Shown: one piece after another, positions 51,937 to 61,411 of the stretch
How positions within the stretch are numbered: the stretch's first letter is position 1
Layout: every line of letters begins with the position of its first letter
Assembly: GCF_050003625.1 (NCBI RefSeq)
Contig: NC_134398.1
Span: 107,788,026-107,852,025 of the forward strand
Length of the DNA: 64,000 nucleotides
DNA from: Haematobia irritans
Taxonomy: Eukaryota > Arthropoda > Insecta > Diptera > Muscidae
Reading direction: 5' to 3'
Notes under the pieces: generated by a model
Database searches by the model: none
What the model saw: the letters and a program-made list of their open reading frames with translations, nothing else
Told to the model about the DNA's origin: nothing
Program-made: the position numbers and the translations under genes

Positions 51937-52020
51937 ACAAGTGTGAACGCAAAACTCAAGTGTGAACGCAAAATTTTACAATTTGAACGACAACCTTAAG
52001 TGTGAACAGCAAAACCTTAA
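51937..52020. repeat. GTGTGAAC motif cluster
   Basis: Four copies of (A)AGTGTGAAC(G) or near-matches within 80 bp, alternating with GCAAAACTC, GCAAAATTTTAC and GACAACCTT. Such clusters mark junctions between unrelated fragments throughout 51.9-63.5 kb. Confidence 0.75.
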
Positions 52021-52420
52021 CAAATGTATCTTTAAGTGTAAGCCCTCTTTCATGTTATAATCGATTATTTAGTATTCGATAATCGATTACTATACTTCAT
52101 ATTTGACGTTTTACTTTTATTTTCGTGTTTTTATGACGATCATCTTTATTTCGCGTGTGTTTTTGCAAATATTTACTTTAATAAATAACCCGTATAATTC
52201 ATTACAATAAAAAATAACAATAATAGTGAAAATTATATTTCATTCTAATTTACATATGTATTTTCTTTTCAAACAAATAAATAAATCTTATTTATGTACA
52301 AAATACATATTAGTGTTGTGTTTTATGGCTTCATGGTGTTTGTATAGTGATTAATTTTGTTTTTTTTGGGCATTTTGCTTCAATTACATCAATCCTTTCC
52401 CATATTTCGCAAGATCGTTG
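52021..52420 (-). other. Conserved AT-rich block downstream of the unknown ORF
   Basis: A repeated block beginning GTGTAAGCCCTCTTTCATG, then two TAATCGATTA palindromes around TTAGTATTCGA, several AATAAA motifs on both strands, and ending at ATGGCTTCATGGTGTTTG. On the minus strand it follows the unknown ORF and would serve as its 3' untranslated region. Copies: 53160-53468, 55262-55563, 58845-59230, 59990-60297 and 62440-62733. No ORF is recognised. Confidence 0.6.
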
Positions 52421-52675
52421 CTAAGATGGTGGTGGATCTGCATTAACTAATTCTTTTAACGCAGCTAGCTCTCGACGCAAACGAACAATTCTTCCACCCC
52501 TTCTGTGTTTTGGCTTTTGTGTCGGTGGTATCTGAGTCAATTTTTCTTCTACCGCTCGCTGCTGTCTTTTTAAATAATTTTTGATGGATAGCTTCTTTGG
52601 GCCTACGTTCAACGCAGCTGGAGTAGCTTCCTCTTTTGGCAACAGCTTTTGGTCCGATGCGGGCAGGATCGCCAT
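52421..52675 (-). CDS. Conserved ORF of unknown family, subtype 1 with early stop (candidate gag N-terminus)
   Basis: ATG at 52675 gives MAILPASDQKLLPKEEATPA, then NVGPKKLSIKNYLKRQQR, EEKLTQIPPTQKPKHRRG, a basic RIVRLRRELAALKEL helix, and VNADPPPS followed by TAG. In other subtype 1 copies that codon is Trp and the frame continues about 28 residues. Upstream on the minus strand lie an LTR-like end, a TGGCACCTGG primer-site-like sequence and a leader, so this ORF occupies the position of a retroelement gag start. I do not recognise the protein. It is short, basic and probably nucleic-acid binding, which is inference. A second open frame (DPARIGPK...) overlaps, but the substitution pattern supports this one. 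Confidence 0.45.
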   Translation of the reverse strand: MAILPASDQKLLPKEEATPAALNVGPKKLSIKNYLKRQQRAVEEKLTQIPPTQKPKHRRGGRIVRLRRELAALKELVNADPPPS

Positions 52676-52858
52676 GTAAAGTTTGATTTTTAATTTTTGT
52701 GTTGGAATTGTGCATGTTGTTTTGAAATTTAGTATGCCTGCCTAAGTGGTTTGCCGGCGCTTAATAACGCCACGGGCAGAAAAAGGGTTTTTGTTTTCCT
52801 TTGCAGGCACAACCAGGTGCCACATCAAAAATAATTATTTAAATATAATATATATACC
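52676..52858 (-). promoter_or_regulatory. LTR end, primer-site-like sequence and leader with hairpin insert
   Basis: On the minus strand: TTTAAATAATTATTTTT (as in the LTR-like end at 45050), a TGTGGCACCTGGTTGTGCC site, CTGCAAAGG, then a GC-rich insert of about 65-70 bp (about 52732-52798), then TTTCAAAACAACATGCAC and the ATG of the unknown ORF. The copy of this leader at 46245-46290 lacks the insert. The insert can fold: CTGCC with GGCAG, GTGG with CCAC, and GGCG with CGCC around TTATTAAG. Confidence 0.45.
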
Positions 52859-52859
52859 A

Positions 52860-53106
52860 AGACGGTGGTGGGTCAGCATTAACTATTTCCTTCAAGGAAG
52901 GCAGCTCTCGACGCAAACGCACAATTCGTGCGTCTCTTCTATGTTTTGGTTTTTGTGTCTGTGGTATACGGGTTAATTTCTCTTCTACTGCTCGCTGTTG
53001 CCTTTTCAAATAATTTTCGAGGGATAGCTTCTTTGGGCCTACGTTCAACGCAGCTGGTGTAGCTTCCTCTTTTTGCAGCAGCTTTTGGTCCGATGCGGGT
53101 AGGATC
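52860..53106 (-). pseudogene. Unknown conserved ORF, subtype 2 copy
   Basis: From about 53106: ILPASDQKLLQKEEATPA, NVGPKKLSLENYLKRQQR, RIPQTQKPKHRRDARIVR, LRRELPSLKEIVNADPPPSW, then it reads into TATATATTATA of the adjacent LTR-like end. The upstream edge joins a GTGAACGACAACC motif, so neither start nor end is native. DNA differs from the neighbouring subtype 1 copies mostly at third codon positions. Confidence 0.5.
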
Positions 53107-53468
53107 GTAAATTTTACAATGTGAACGACAACCTTAAGTGTGAACAGCAAAACCTTAACAAATGTATATTTAAGTGTAAGCCCTCTTTCATGTTATAATC
53201 GATTATTTAGTATTCGATAATCGATTACTATACTTCATATTTGACGTTTTACTTTTATTTTCGTGTTTTTATGACGATCATTTTTATTTCGCGTGTGTTT
53301 TTGCAAATATTTACTTTAATAAATAACCCGTATAATCCATTCCAATAAAAAATAATAATAATAGTGAAAATTATATTTCATTCTAATTTACATATGTATT
53401 TTCTTTTCAAACAAATAAATAAATCTTATTTATGTACAAAATACATATTAGTGCTGTGTTTTATGGCT
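53107..53468 (-). other. GTGTGAAC motifs and conserved AT-rich downstream block
   Basis: GTGAACGACAACC and AAGTGTGAACAGC at 53120-53150, then the block described at 52021-52420. Nothing else is recognised. Confidence 0.6.
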
Positions 53469-53810
53469 TCATGGTGTTTGTATAGTGATTAATGTTGTTT
53501 TTTTGGGCATTTGTGCTTCAATTACATAAATCCTTTCCCATATTTCGCAAGATCGTTGCCAAGATGGTGGTGGATCTGCATTAACTATTTCTTTTAACGC
53601 AGCTAGCTCTCGACGCAAACGAACAATTCTTCCACCCCTTCTGTGTTTTGGCTTTTGTGTCGGTGGTATCCGAGTCAATTTTTCTTCTACCGCTCGCTGC
53701 TGTCTTTTTAAATAATTTTTGATGGATAGCTTCTTTGGGCCTACGTTCAACGCAGCTGGAGTAGCTTCCTCTTTTGGCAACAGCTTTTGGTCCGATGCGG
53801 GCAGGATCAT
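53469..53810 (-). CDS. Conserved ORF of unknown family, subtype 1, long form
   Basis: 113 codons from the ATG at 53810 (MILPASDQKLLPKEEATP). Same core as 52421-52675, then VNADPPPSWQRSCEIWERI, YVIEAQMPKK and a stop. This is the fullest form in the window. The ATG arises where the frame meets the half-palindrome (ATCATAAATTTCAG), so the native start is probably MAILP as at 52675. The basic KPKHRRGGRIVRLRREL segment and a helix-prone C-terminus are visible; there are no metal-binding or catalytic motifs. Other copies: 55564-55914, 60298-60621 and 62734-63072. Confidence 0.45.
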   Translation of the reverse strand: MILPASDQKLLPKEEATPAALNVGPKKLSIKNYLKRQQRAVEEKLTRIPPTQKPKHRRGGRIVRLRRELAALKEIVNADPPPSWQRSCEIWERIYVIEAQMPKKTTLITIQTP

Positions 53811-53814
53811 AAAT

Positions 53815-53933
53815 TTCAGTGAAGCTTACAATTTTCATTCGGCTTATCAAAGCACACAGCGCAAGTTTAGCACGGTCAATGAATCGTTTGTCGCTTTGTC
53901 GTATACAGCCGCAAGTGGTCTGAACCGCACTTT
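53815..53933. repeat. Half of the diverged foldback unit
   Basis: One arm only, from AGCTTACAATTTTCATTCG through CACGGTCAATGAATCG to GTCTGAACCGCAC, joined directly to retroelement sequence (TTTTCTTTAAATGG). This arm retains the GAATCGTTTGTCGC segment missing at 17745-17936. Confidence 0.85.
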
Positions 53934-54194
53934 TCTTTAAATGGATTTCAATAATTCTAATCCCTTTATATATTCATTTAACTTTTCCATTAAATCGATT
54001 TTTCTTCTCTATAATACTATTTTTGTTACTATACAATGTTCTTATCATACTATTTCTATTATATTGTACACTTTTCTTTTTCTACCATTTGACTTCCTTT
54101 AAAATCCTAGAAATTCAAATATATATAATTCCAGTGTGACATTAAAATGTGAACACACATTTATATTCAAGTGTGAATGCAAAACTCAAGTGTC
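53934..54194 (-). other. Diverged 5' part of the coiled-coil retroelement segment
   Basis: TTTTCTTTAAATGGATTTC to TTCTCTATAATACTATTTTTG matches the region upstream of the coiled-coil ORF at 54950-55090 with many substitutions. It ends in AAATGTGAACACAC and AAGTGTGAATGC motifs. No intact ORF. Confidence 0.55.
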
Positions 54195-54356
54195 CTTAGT
54201 GTCCTGAGTCGGATTTGATAAATTTCCTATTTCAATCCTGCTGAGCTCATCACTAAGTTCCGAAATTTTCTCCCTAAATGATGTCATGCTAGAATTGAAA
54301 AAACCTTACATTTAACTCAGCTAATACTTTACAATCAAAAACAGTATCTTCAAACA
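54195..54356 (-). pseudogene. Gag-like fragment fused to small ORF by deletion
   Basis: On the minus strand, the beginning of the 49-codon ORF (ATG at 54356, MFEDTVFDCK) runs into the C-terminal gag-like piece SMTSFREKISELSDELS and TQDTKD at CAATTCTAGCATG. The middle of the element, including the gag-like start, is deleted relative to 60998-61547. It ends at a GTGTCC/GTGTGAATGC junction. Confidence 0.65.
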
Positions 54357-55170
54357 TCTATTGTTATTTTTGGGCTTTTAAGGTCAGGTATTTTAATGCG
54401 AATAAAAGATTAATTTGTTCCATTTTTGTCATCCAACGTTTCGCTGGGCGATTCCAGCTTCTTCAGGGATGGTATTTTTATTGAATCTGGCAATTTTATT
54501 ATATAACAATTTTTATTTTTAATTTTACATTATTATATCAACTGGTTAGTAAAAGGAAATACATTTACATTTAATCTTTCGTCAGGTTATTTTCTATTGC
54601 ACTTATAAAGTTTTCTTATTCGCTAACATATGATATGAGACAAACACAAAACTTTATATAATTGCTGAAAATAATCAGATTTTAAACTAAATATCACAGA
54701 GCTTTCCTATTATCTAGATCACAGTTCAATATCGACTAAACTAAAGCTATTGTATAAATTGCGTTATATAATCTTCTTTTCTATTTATTGCACTATGTAT
54801 TTGTTGTTGGATGCGTAAAGATTCCAATTTAAATCTTTTATTTACATTTTTCTCCCTATCTATCAGCATCATTCACCGTATCCTGCAAAGTCTTTAATCT
54901 TTCTAATTTAGTTTCTTTATAATTTGCAGCAAACAATTTATTTTTACTTTTCTTTAAATTGGATTTCAATAATTCGAATTCCTTTGTATACTCTTGTAAC
55001 TTTCCATTAAACCAATTTTTCTTCTCTATAATACTAGTTTTGTTACTATACAATGTTCTTATCATATTATTTCTATTATATTGTACACTTTTCTTTTTCT
55101 ACAATTTGACTTCCTTTAAAATCTTATAAATTCAAATATATATAATTTCAGTGTGAAATCACGATTTTAT
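54357..55170 (-). pseudogene. Retroelement spacer with hammerhead-like motif and broken coiled-coil ORF
   Basis: Minus-strand copy of 15313-15985: the coiled-coil segment (about 54734-55013, VNDADR variant, with one A missing so the ATG frame differs), the spacer, and the GAAAC/CTGAAGA motif near 54436-54465. The upstream part (55020-55150) continues to TTTCAGTGTGAAATC, beyond what is present at 15313. Confidence 0.55.
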
Positions 55171-55563
55171 GTGTGAACGCAAATTTATATTCAAGTGTGA
55201 ACGCAAAACTCAAGTGTGAACGACAACCTTAAGTGTGAACAGCAAAACCTTAACAAATGTATATTTAAGTGTAAGCCCTCTTTCATGTTATAATCGATTA
55301 TTTAGTATTCGATAATCGATTACTATACTTCATATTTGACGTTTTACTTTTATTTTCGTGTTTTTATGACGATCATTTTTATTTCGCGTGTGTTTTTGCA
55401 AATATTTACTTTAATAAATAACCCGTATAATCCATTCCAATAAAAAATAATAATAATAGTGAAAATTATATTTCATTCTAATTTACATATGTATTTTCTT
55501 TTCAAACAAATAAATAAATCTTATTTATGTACAAAATACATATTAGTGCTGTGTTTTATGGCT
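55171..55563 (-). other. GTGTGAAC motif cluster and conserved AT-rich downstream block
   Basis: At least five GTGTGAAC motifs from 55153 to 55235 (GTGTGAACGCAAATTT, GTGTGAACGCAAAACTC, GTGTGAACGACAACC, GTGTGAACAGC), then the block described at 52021-52420. Confidence 0.65.
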
Positions 55564-55914
55564 TCATGGTGTTTGTATAGTGATTAATGTTGTTTTTTTG
55601 GGCATTTGTGCTTCAATTACATAAATCCTTTCCCATATTTCGCAAGATCGTTGCCAAGATGGTGGTGGATCTGCATTAACTAATTCTTTTAACGCAGCTA
55701 GCTCTCGACGCAAAAGAACAATTCTTCCACCCCTTCTGTGTTTTGGCTTTTGTGTCGGTGGTATCCGAGTAAATTTTTCTTCTACCGCTCGCTGCTGTCT
55801 TTTTAAATAATTTTTGATGGATAGCTTCTTTGGGCCTACGTTCAACGCAGCTGGAGTAGCTTCCTCTTTTGGCAACAGCTTTTGGTCCGATGCGGGCAGG
55901 ATCGCCATGTAAAG
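55564..55914 (-). CDS. Conserved ORF of unknown family, subtype 1, long form
   Basis: From the ATG at about 55910 (MAILPASDQKLLPKEE) to the same C-terminal WQRSCEIWERI and AQMPKK. Variants: EEKFTRIPP and RIVLLRRE. The frame is also open upstream through leader and palindrome, but that extension is accidental. Native leader (AAATCAAACTTTACATGG) is kept for about 25 bp before it joins the diverged foldback unit at 55936. Confidence 0.45.
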   Translation of the reverse strand, partial: LYMAILPASDQKLLPKEEATPAALNVGPKKLSIKNYLKRQQRAVEEKFTRIPPTQKPKHRRGGRIVLLRRELAALKELVNADPPPSWQRSCEIWERIYVIEAQMPKKTTLITIQTP

Positions 55915-55935
55915 TTTGATTTTTAATTTTTGTGT

Positions 55936-56145
55936 GGAGCTTACAATTTTCATTCGGCTTATCAAAGCACACAGCGCAAGTTTAGCACGGTCAATGAATC
56001 GTTTGTCGCTTTGTCGTATACAGCCGCAAGTGGTCTGAACCGCACTAAAGACCACTTATGGCCGTTTACGACAAAGCGACAAACGATTCATTGTCCGTGC
56101 TAAATTTGCGCTGTCTGGGTTGATAACCCGAATGAAAATTGAAAT
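55936..56145. repeat. Diverged foldback unit, most complete copy
   Basis: Both arms complete: GAGCTTACAATTTTCATTCG ... CGCACTAAAGACCACTTATGG ... GATAACCCGAATGAAAATTG. It retains the GAATCGTTTGTCGC and AAACGATTCATTGTCC arm segments deleted at 17745 and 48127. It starts the second copy of the 6.8-7.8-kb tandem unit. Confidence 0.85.
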
Positions 56146-56645
56146 TTATGTTACAGTGTACTGTGACAAATTTATGTTACAGTGTACTGTGACAAAATCG
56201 TTTGGCAAGGCAAGACAAATAAGTAGAGACACATATATCTTATTAGTCAAAGTCGTTGTTAGACACAATTATAAGAAAAAAAAACAAAAAAAGTCCATCT
56301 CCGGTTTTGGTGAATCGGAGCCAATTGAAACTTTTATTATTAGATTTATATAAAATATATGTTCACAAGTGTCTATTTGTGTTTATAAGAAAAAAAAAAA
56401 AAACAAGTATATACGGCCGTAAGTTCGGCCAGGCCGAATCTTATGTACCCTCCACCATGGATTGCGTAGGAACTTCTACTAAATGCTGTCATCCACAATC
56501 GAATTACGTGGGTTGCGATAACACTTGCCTATGGCAAGGTATCGTAAAACTTTTTAACACTGTCTTCTAAATTGTAAGTTAGTCCATAAGGGGTATATAT
56601 TAAACAAAAAAAAAAAAAAAGGCCTTAAATACGTATAAAATTCAG
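56146..56645 (+). repeat. Short tandem duplication, satellite spacer and dispersed-repeat left end
   Basis: ATTTATGTTACAGTGTACTG is tandemly duplicated at 56144-56186 (single at 48330). Then the satellite flank and spacer modules follow to about 56360, then GTATATACGGCCGTAAG at about 56407, TACCCTCCACCATGG and an A-run before GGCC. Confidence 0.8.
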
Positions 56646-56905
56646 TTTGACAAAATTTTCTATAGAAATAAAAACTTAACAAAATTTTCTATAGAAATAA
56701 AATGTTGACAAAATATTCTATGGAAGTAAAATGTTGACAAAATTTTCTATAGCAATAAAATTTTGACAAAATTTTCTATAGCAATAAAATTTTGACAAAA
56801 TTTTTTATAGAAATAAAATGTTGACAAAATTGTCTATAGAAATAAAATGTTGACAAAATTTTCTACAGAAATAAATTTTTTACAAAATTTTCTATAAAAA
56901 TAAAA
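56646..56905 (+). repeat. 29-bp minisatellite, second copy
   Basis: About nine units of GACAAAATTTTCTATAGAAA type, two or three fewer than at 48797-49125. Confidence 0.92.
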
Positions 56906-57755
56906 TAACATCAGGTACCTAATTTCAAACGGATCGGATGAATTTTGCCCCTCCAAGAGGCTCCGGAGGTCAAATCTGGGGATCGGTTTATATGGGAGCT
57001 ATATATAATTATGGACCGATATGGACCAGTTTTTGCATGGTTGTTAGAGACCATATACTAACACCACGTACCAAATTTCAATCGGGTAGGATGAAGTTTG
57101 CTCCTCCAAGAGGCTCCGGAGGTCAAATCTGGGGATCGGTTTATATGGGAGCTATATATATTTATGGACCGATATGGACCAATTTTTGCATGTTTGTTAG
57201 AGACCGTATACTAACATCAGGTACCAAATTTCAACCGGATCGGATGAATTTTGCCCCTCCAAGAGGCTCCGGAGGTCAAATCTGGGGATCGGTTTATATG
57301 GGGGCTATATATAATTATGGACCGATATGGACCAATTTTTGCATGGTTGTTAGAGACCGTATACTTAGACCACGTACCAAATTTCAACCGGATCGGATGA
57401 ATTTTGCTGCTCCGGAAGGCTCCGCAAGCCAAATTTGGGGATCGGTTTATATGGGGGCTATACGTAAACGTGGGCCGATATGGCCCATTTTCAATACCAT
57501 CCGACCTACATCAATAACAGCTACTTGTGCCAAGTTTCAAGTCGATAGCTAGTTTCGTTCGGAAGTTAGCGTGTTTCCACGGACGGACGGACAGCCGGAC
57601 AGACGGACGGACATGCTTAGATCGACTCAGAATTTCACCACGACCCAGAATATATATATATACTTTATGGGGTCTTAGAGCAATATTTCGATGTGTTACA
57701 AACGGAATGACAAAGTTAATATACCCCCATCCTATGGTGGAGGGTATAAAAAAAA
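56906..57755 (+). repeat. 153-bp repeat units and dispersed-repeat right end, second copy (no mariner)
   Basis: Four to five uninterrupted 153-bp units (an open frame of 204 codons, 56938-57552, because 153 is divisible by three), then GACGGACGGAC runs, TATATATATACTTTATGG and the CCTATGGTGGAGGGTATA end. The empty mariner target is at about 57304-57321. Confidence 0.87.
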
Positions 57756-57770
57756 CAAACAAGTCCTCCT

Positions 57771-58772
57771 TCAAAAAAAGCGTCTCTTCCTTAGAAGTTC
57801 CTCTAACAGCCAAAGTATACCTGGATCAACATTCAGAGTTGCCAGTCCATTTAATATCGAGCTCGGATGGACGTTATTGAACGCTCCTTCGATGTCTAGA
57901 AATGCCACAATTGTGTATTCTTTGACAAATAGTGAGCTTTCAATAAAGCTGACTAGTTCATGTAATGTGGTCTCAGTAGACCTGCCCTTCGAGTATGCAT
58001 GTTGTCGTTTCGAGAGCAAACTTGAATCGACTCTAGTTCTAAGATAAATATCTATCATCCTCTCCAGAGTCTTAAGTAGGAATGATGATAAGCTGATTGG
58101 TCGGAAATCCTTCGCATTCGATTGAGAGGCTTTTCCCGCTTTAGGTATGAAAACGACTTTTGATTCTCTCCACTTTCGTGGAATATATGCTAAGTTGATA
58201 CATCCTATATATATCGCCGACAACCAGGGTATAATTCTGTCAGCCACCGCTTGTAACTCCGCCGGAGTAATTCCATCAAGTCCGGGGGATTTGAATGATC
58301 CAAAGCTATTTAACGCCCATTTTATTCTAGATTCTGATACAATTTCCTCGATAGGAAACGACCGCCGAGCCACTGTGACACCGCCAGTGCATGGTTCAAC
58401 CGTCTGATTTCCGAGAAAATGTGTGTCCAATAGTACCTCCAGCGTCTCCTCACTGGACGTTGTCCAATTGCCCTCCGATGTTTTAATGAAACCTGGAGCG
58501 GAGTTGGTCGATGCTAGAACCTTCCGTAGTCTGGAAGCCTCGGACGTATTCTCAATACTGCTGCAGTAATCATTCCAAGAGTTATGCTGAGCCTTTATCA
58601 GTTCTCGCTTATATCCTCTCAGATTCTTCTTGTAAGCGTCCCAGTCCTCAGGGGCTCTGGTGGACTTTGCCTTGTTAAAGAGCTTCCTGCAGGATTTCCG
58701 CATATTACCTAACTCCGTAGACCACCATGGTGGTCGATTTTTCCCCCTTAGTTTCTTTATAATTTGCAGCAA
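57771..58772 (-). pseudogene. LINE reverse transcriptase fragment, second copy
   Basis: Same 333-codon fragment as 50935-51936 with the same truncation points. I see at least two replacement differences (YLRTRV for YLITRV, SLFVKEY for SLSVKEY). RT motif 1 and motif A (FLDIEGAFNN) are present, YxDD absent. Both copies still being open suggests the duplication is recent, not that the fragment is functional. Confidence 0.85.
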
Positions 58773-59230
58773 ACAAGTGTGAACGTAAAACTCAAGTGTG
58801 AACGCAAAATTTTACAATGTGAACGGCAACCTTAAGTGTAAGTTAAGTAAGCCCTCTTTCATGTTATAATCGATTATTTAGTATTCGATAATCGATTACT
58901 ATACTTCATATTTGACGCTTTACTTTTATTTTCGTGTTTTTATGAAGATCATCTTTATTTCGCGTGTGTTTTTGCAAATATTTACTTTAATAAATAACCC
59001 GTATAATTCATTACAATAAAAAATAACAATAATAGTGAAAATTATATTTCATTCTAATTTACATATGTATTTTCTTTTCAAACAAATAAATAAATCTTAT
59101 TTATGTACAAAATACATATTAGTGTTGTGTTTTATGGCTTCATGGTGTTTGAATAGTGATTAATTTTGTTTTTTTTTGGGCATTTTGATTCAATTACATC
59201 AATCCTTTCCCATATTTCGCAAGATCGTTG
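58773..59230 (-). other. GTGTGAAC motifs and conserved AT-rich downstream block, second copy
   Basis: GTGTGAACGTAAAACTC, GTGTGAACGC and GTGAACGGCAACC at 58776-58830, then the block described at 52021-52420, with a short internal loss around AAGTGTAAGTTAAGTAAGCC. Confidence 0.6.
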
Positions 59231-59485
59231 CTAAGATGGTGGTGGATCTGCATTAACTAATTCTTTTAACGCAGCTAGCTCTCGACGCAAACGAACAATT
59301 CTTCCACCCCTTCTGTGTTTTGGCTTTTGTGTCGGTGGTATCTGAGTCAATTTTTCTTCTACCGCTCGCTGCTGTCTTTTTAAATAATTTTTGATGGATA
59401 GCTTCTTTGGGCCTACGTTCAACGCAGCTGGAGTAGCTTCCTCTTTTGGCAACAGCTTTTGGTCCGATGCGGGCAGGATCGCCAT
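59231..59485 (-). CDS. Unknown conserved ORF, subtype 1 with early stop, second copy
   Basis: 84 codons from the ATG at 59485 (MAILPASDQKLLPKEE), with the same Trp-to-stop change after VNADPPPS as at 52421, so the change predates the duplication. The LTR-like end and leader are again directly upstream. Confidence 0.45.
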   Translation of the reverse strand: MAILPASDQKLLPKEEATPAALNVGPKKLSIKNYLKRQQRAVEEKLTQIPPTQKPKHRRGGRIVRLRRELAALKELVNADPPPS

Positions 59486-59650
59486 GTAAAGTTTGATTTT
59501 TAATTTTTGTGTTGGAATTGTGCATGTTGTTTTGAAATTTAGTATGCCTGCCTAAGTGGTTTGCCGGCGCTTAATAACGCCACGGCAGAAAAAGGGTTTT
59601 TGTTTTCCTTTGCAGGCACAACCAGGTGCCACAGCAAAAATAATTATTTA
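59486..59650 (-). promoter_or_regulatory. Leader with hairpin insert, primer-site-like sequence and LTR end, second copy
   Basis: Same order as 52676-52858: leader, GC-rich foldable insert (about 59542-59607), CTGCAAAGG, TGTGGCACCTGG-type site and TTTAAATAATTATTTTT. The insert differs by one base in the CACGGCAG stem side (CCACGGGCAG at 52779). Confidence 0.45.
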
Positions 59651-59915
59651 AATATAATATATATACCAAGACGGTGGTGGATCAGCATTAACTATTTCCT
59701 TCAAGGAAGGCAGCTCTCGACGCAAACGCACAATTCGTGCGTCTCTTCTATGTTTTGGTTTTTGTGTCTGTGGTATACGGGTTAATTTCTCTTCTACTGC
59801 TCGCTGTTGCCTTTTCAAATAATTTTCGAGGGATAGCTTCTTTGGGCCTACGTTCAACGCAGCTGGTGTAGCTTCCTCTTTTTGCAGCAGCTTTTGGTCC
59901 GATGCGGGTAGGATC
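59651..59915 (-). pseudogene. Unknown conserved ORF, subtype 2, second copy
   Basis: The copy of 52860-53106: LQKEEATPA, SLENYLKRQQR, RIPQTQKPKHRRDARIVR and VNADPPPSW, then TATATA. Same non-native edges. Confidence 0.5.
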
Positions 59916-60297
59916 GTAAATTTTACAATGTGAACGACAACCTTAAGTGTGAACAGCAAAACCTTAACAAATGTATATTTAAGTGTAAGCCCTCTTTCAT
60001 GTTATAATCGATTATTTAGTATTCGATAATCGATTACTATACTTCATATTTGACGTTTTACTTTTATTTTCGTGTTTTTATGACGATCATTTTTATTTCG
60101 CGTGTGTTTTTGCAAATATTTACTTTAATAAATAACCCGTATAATCCATTCCAATAAAAAATAATAATAATAGTGAAAATTATATTTCATTCTAATTTAC
60201 ATATGTATTTTCTTTTCAAACAAATAAATAAATCTTATTTATGTACAAAATACATATTAGTGCTGTGTTTTATGGCTTCATGGTGTTTGTATAGTGA
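59916..60297 (-). other. GTGTGAAC motifs and conserved AT-rich downstream block
   Basis: Same as 53107-53468. Confidence 0.6.
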
Positions 60298-60621
60298 TTA
60301 ATGTTGTTTTTTTTTGGGCATTTGTGCTTCAATTACATAAATCCTTTCCCATATTTCGCAAGATCGTTGCCAAGATGGTGGTGGATCTGCATTAACTATT
60401 TCTTTTAACGCAGCTAGCTCTCGACGCAAACGAACAATTCTTCCACCCCTTCTGTGTTTTGGCTTTTGTGTCGGTGGTATCCGAGTCAATTTTTCTTCTA
60501 CCGCTCGCTGCTGTCTTTTTAAATAATTTTTGATGGATAGCTTCTTTGGGCCTACGTTCAACGCAGCTGGAGTAGCTTCCTCTTTTGGCAACAGCTTTTG
60601 GTCCGATGTGGGCAGGATCAT
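60298..60621 (-). CDS. Unknown conserved ORF, subtype 1, C-terminus altered
   Basis: 107 codons from 60621. The core matches 53469-53810 (one change near the start, CCCACATCGG giving PTSDQ). A longer T-run at about 60307-60315 shifts the last few residues to KKKQH and a stop. Confidence 0.42.
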   Translation of the reverse strand: MILPTSDQKLLPKEEATPAALNVGPKKLSIKNYLKRQQRAVEEKLTRIPPTQKPKHRRGGRIVRLRRELAALKEIVNADPPPSWQRSCEIWERIYVIEAQMPKKKQH

Positions 60622-60626
60622 AAATT

Positions 60627-60745
60627 TCAGTGAAGCTTACAATTTTCATTCGGCTTATCAAAGCACACAGCGCAAGTTTAGCACGGTCAATGAATCGTTT
60701 GTCGCTTTGTCGTATACAGCCGCAAGTGGTCTGAACCGCACTTTT
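60627..60745. repeat. Half of the diverged foldback unit, second copy
   Basis: Same as 53815-53933, with the same breakpoint into TTTTCTTTAAATGG. Confidence 0.85.
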
Positions 60746-60997
60746 CTTTAAATGGATTTCAATAATTCTAATCCCTTTATATATTCATTTAACTTTTCCA
60801 TTAAATCGATTTTTCTTCTCTATAATACTATTTTTGTTACTATACAATGTTCTTATCATACTATTTCTATTATATTGTACACTTTTCTTTTTCTACCATT
60901 TGACTTCCTTTAAAATCCTAGAAATTCAAATATATATAATTCCAGTGTGAACATTAAAATGTGAACACACATTTATATTCAAGTGTGAATGCAAAAC
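60746..60997 (-). other. Diverged 5' part of the coiled-coil retroelement segment, second copy
   Basis: Same as 53934-54194. One AAT difference restores a GTGTGAACATT motif. Ends at AAGTGTGAATGC and GTGTCC. Confidence 0.55.
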
Positions 60998-61411
60998 TCA
61001 AGTGTCCTTAGTGTCCTGAGTCGGATTTGATAAATTTCCTATTTCAATCCTGCTGAGCTCATCACTAAGTTCCGAAATTTTCTCCCTAAATGATGTCATG
61101 CTAGAATTGCCCTGTTTCGTATTTCCTAACTCTGTTAAAATTTGTTGTATTGACCTAGGATTAGGGTAAGCGTCTTCTAATACTTTTTTCAAACCCGCTA
61201 ACGTAGTCGGTCTATTAGATCGGCCTAAAGTGCTCCTTACTTGAGCCGTAAGTTTGAAATTGTAGACGTACTTAACGAATATTTCCTTATCTTCATCTCG
61301 TAGTAGGTCATGCAGCAATTCTGACTGCGCAATAAAATCCTCCAAATAGTTGAACGAGCCCTTAAATACTTGTAGGTTTTTACTCACCATCGATATATCA
61401 AACTGAGTCAT
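60998..61411 (-). pseudogene. Gag-like ORF, 137 codons, truncated at the C-terminus
   Basis: From the ATG at 61411 (MTQFDISMVSKNLQVFKG) through AYPNPRSIQQILTELG and SMTSFREKISELSDELS to TQDTKDT and a stop provided by the junction. The frame is uninterrupted. Compared with 44334-44800 it lacks AIYKANENMALN and everything after. The truncation point is shared by three minus-strand copies, so the truncated piece was amplified as part of the larger unit. Some variants are R for I (SNRPTTLAG) and V for A (KKVLEDAY). Confidence 0.65.
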
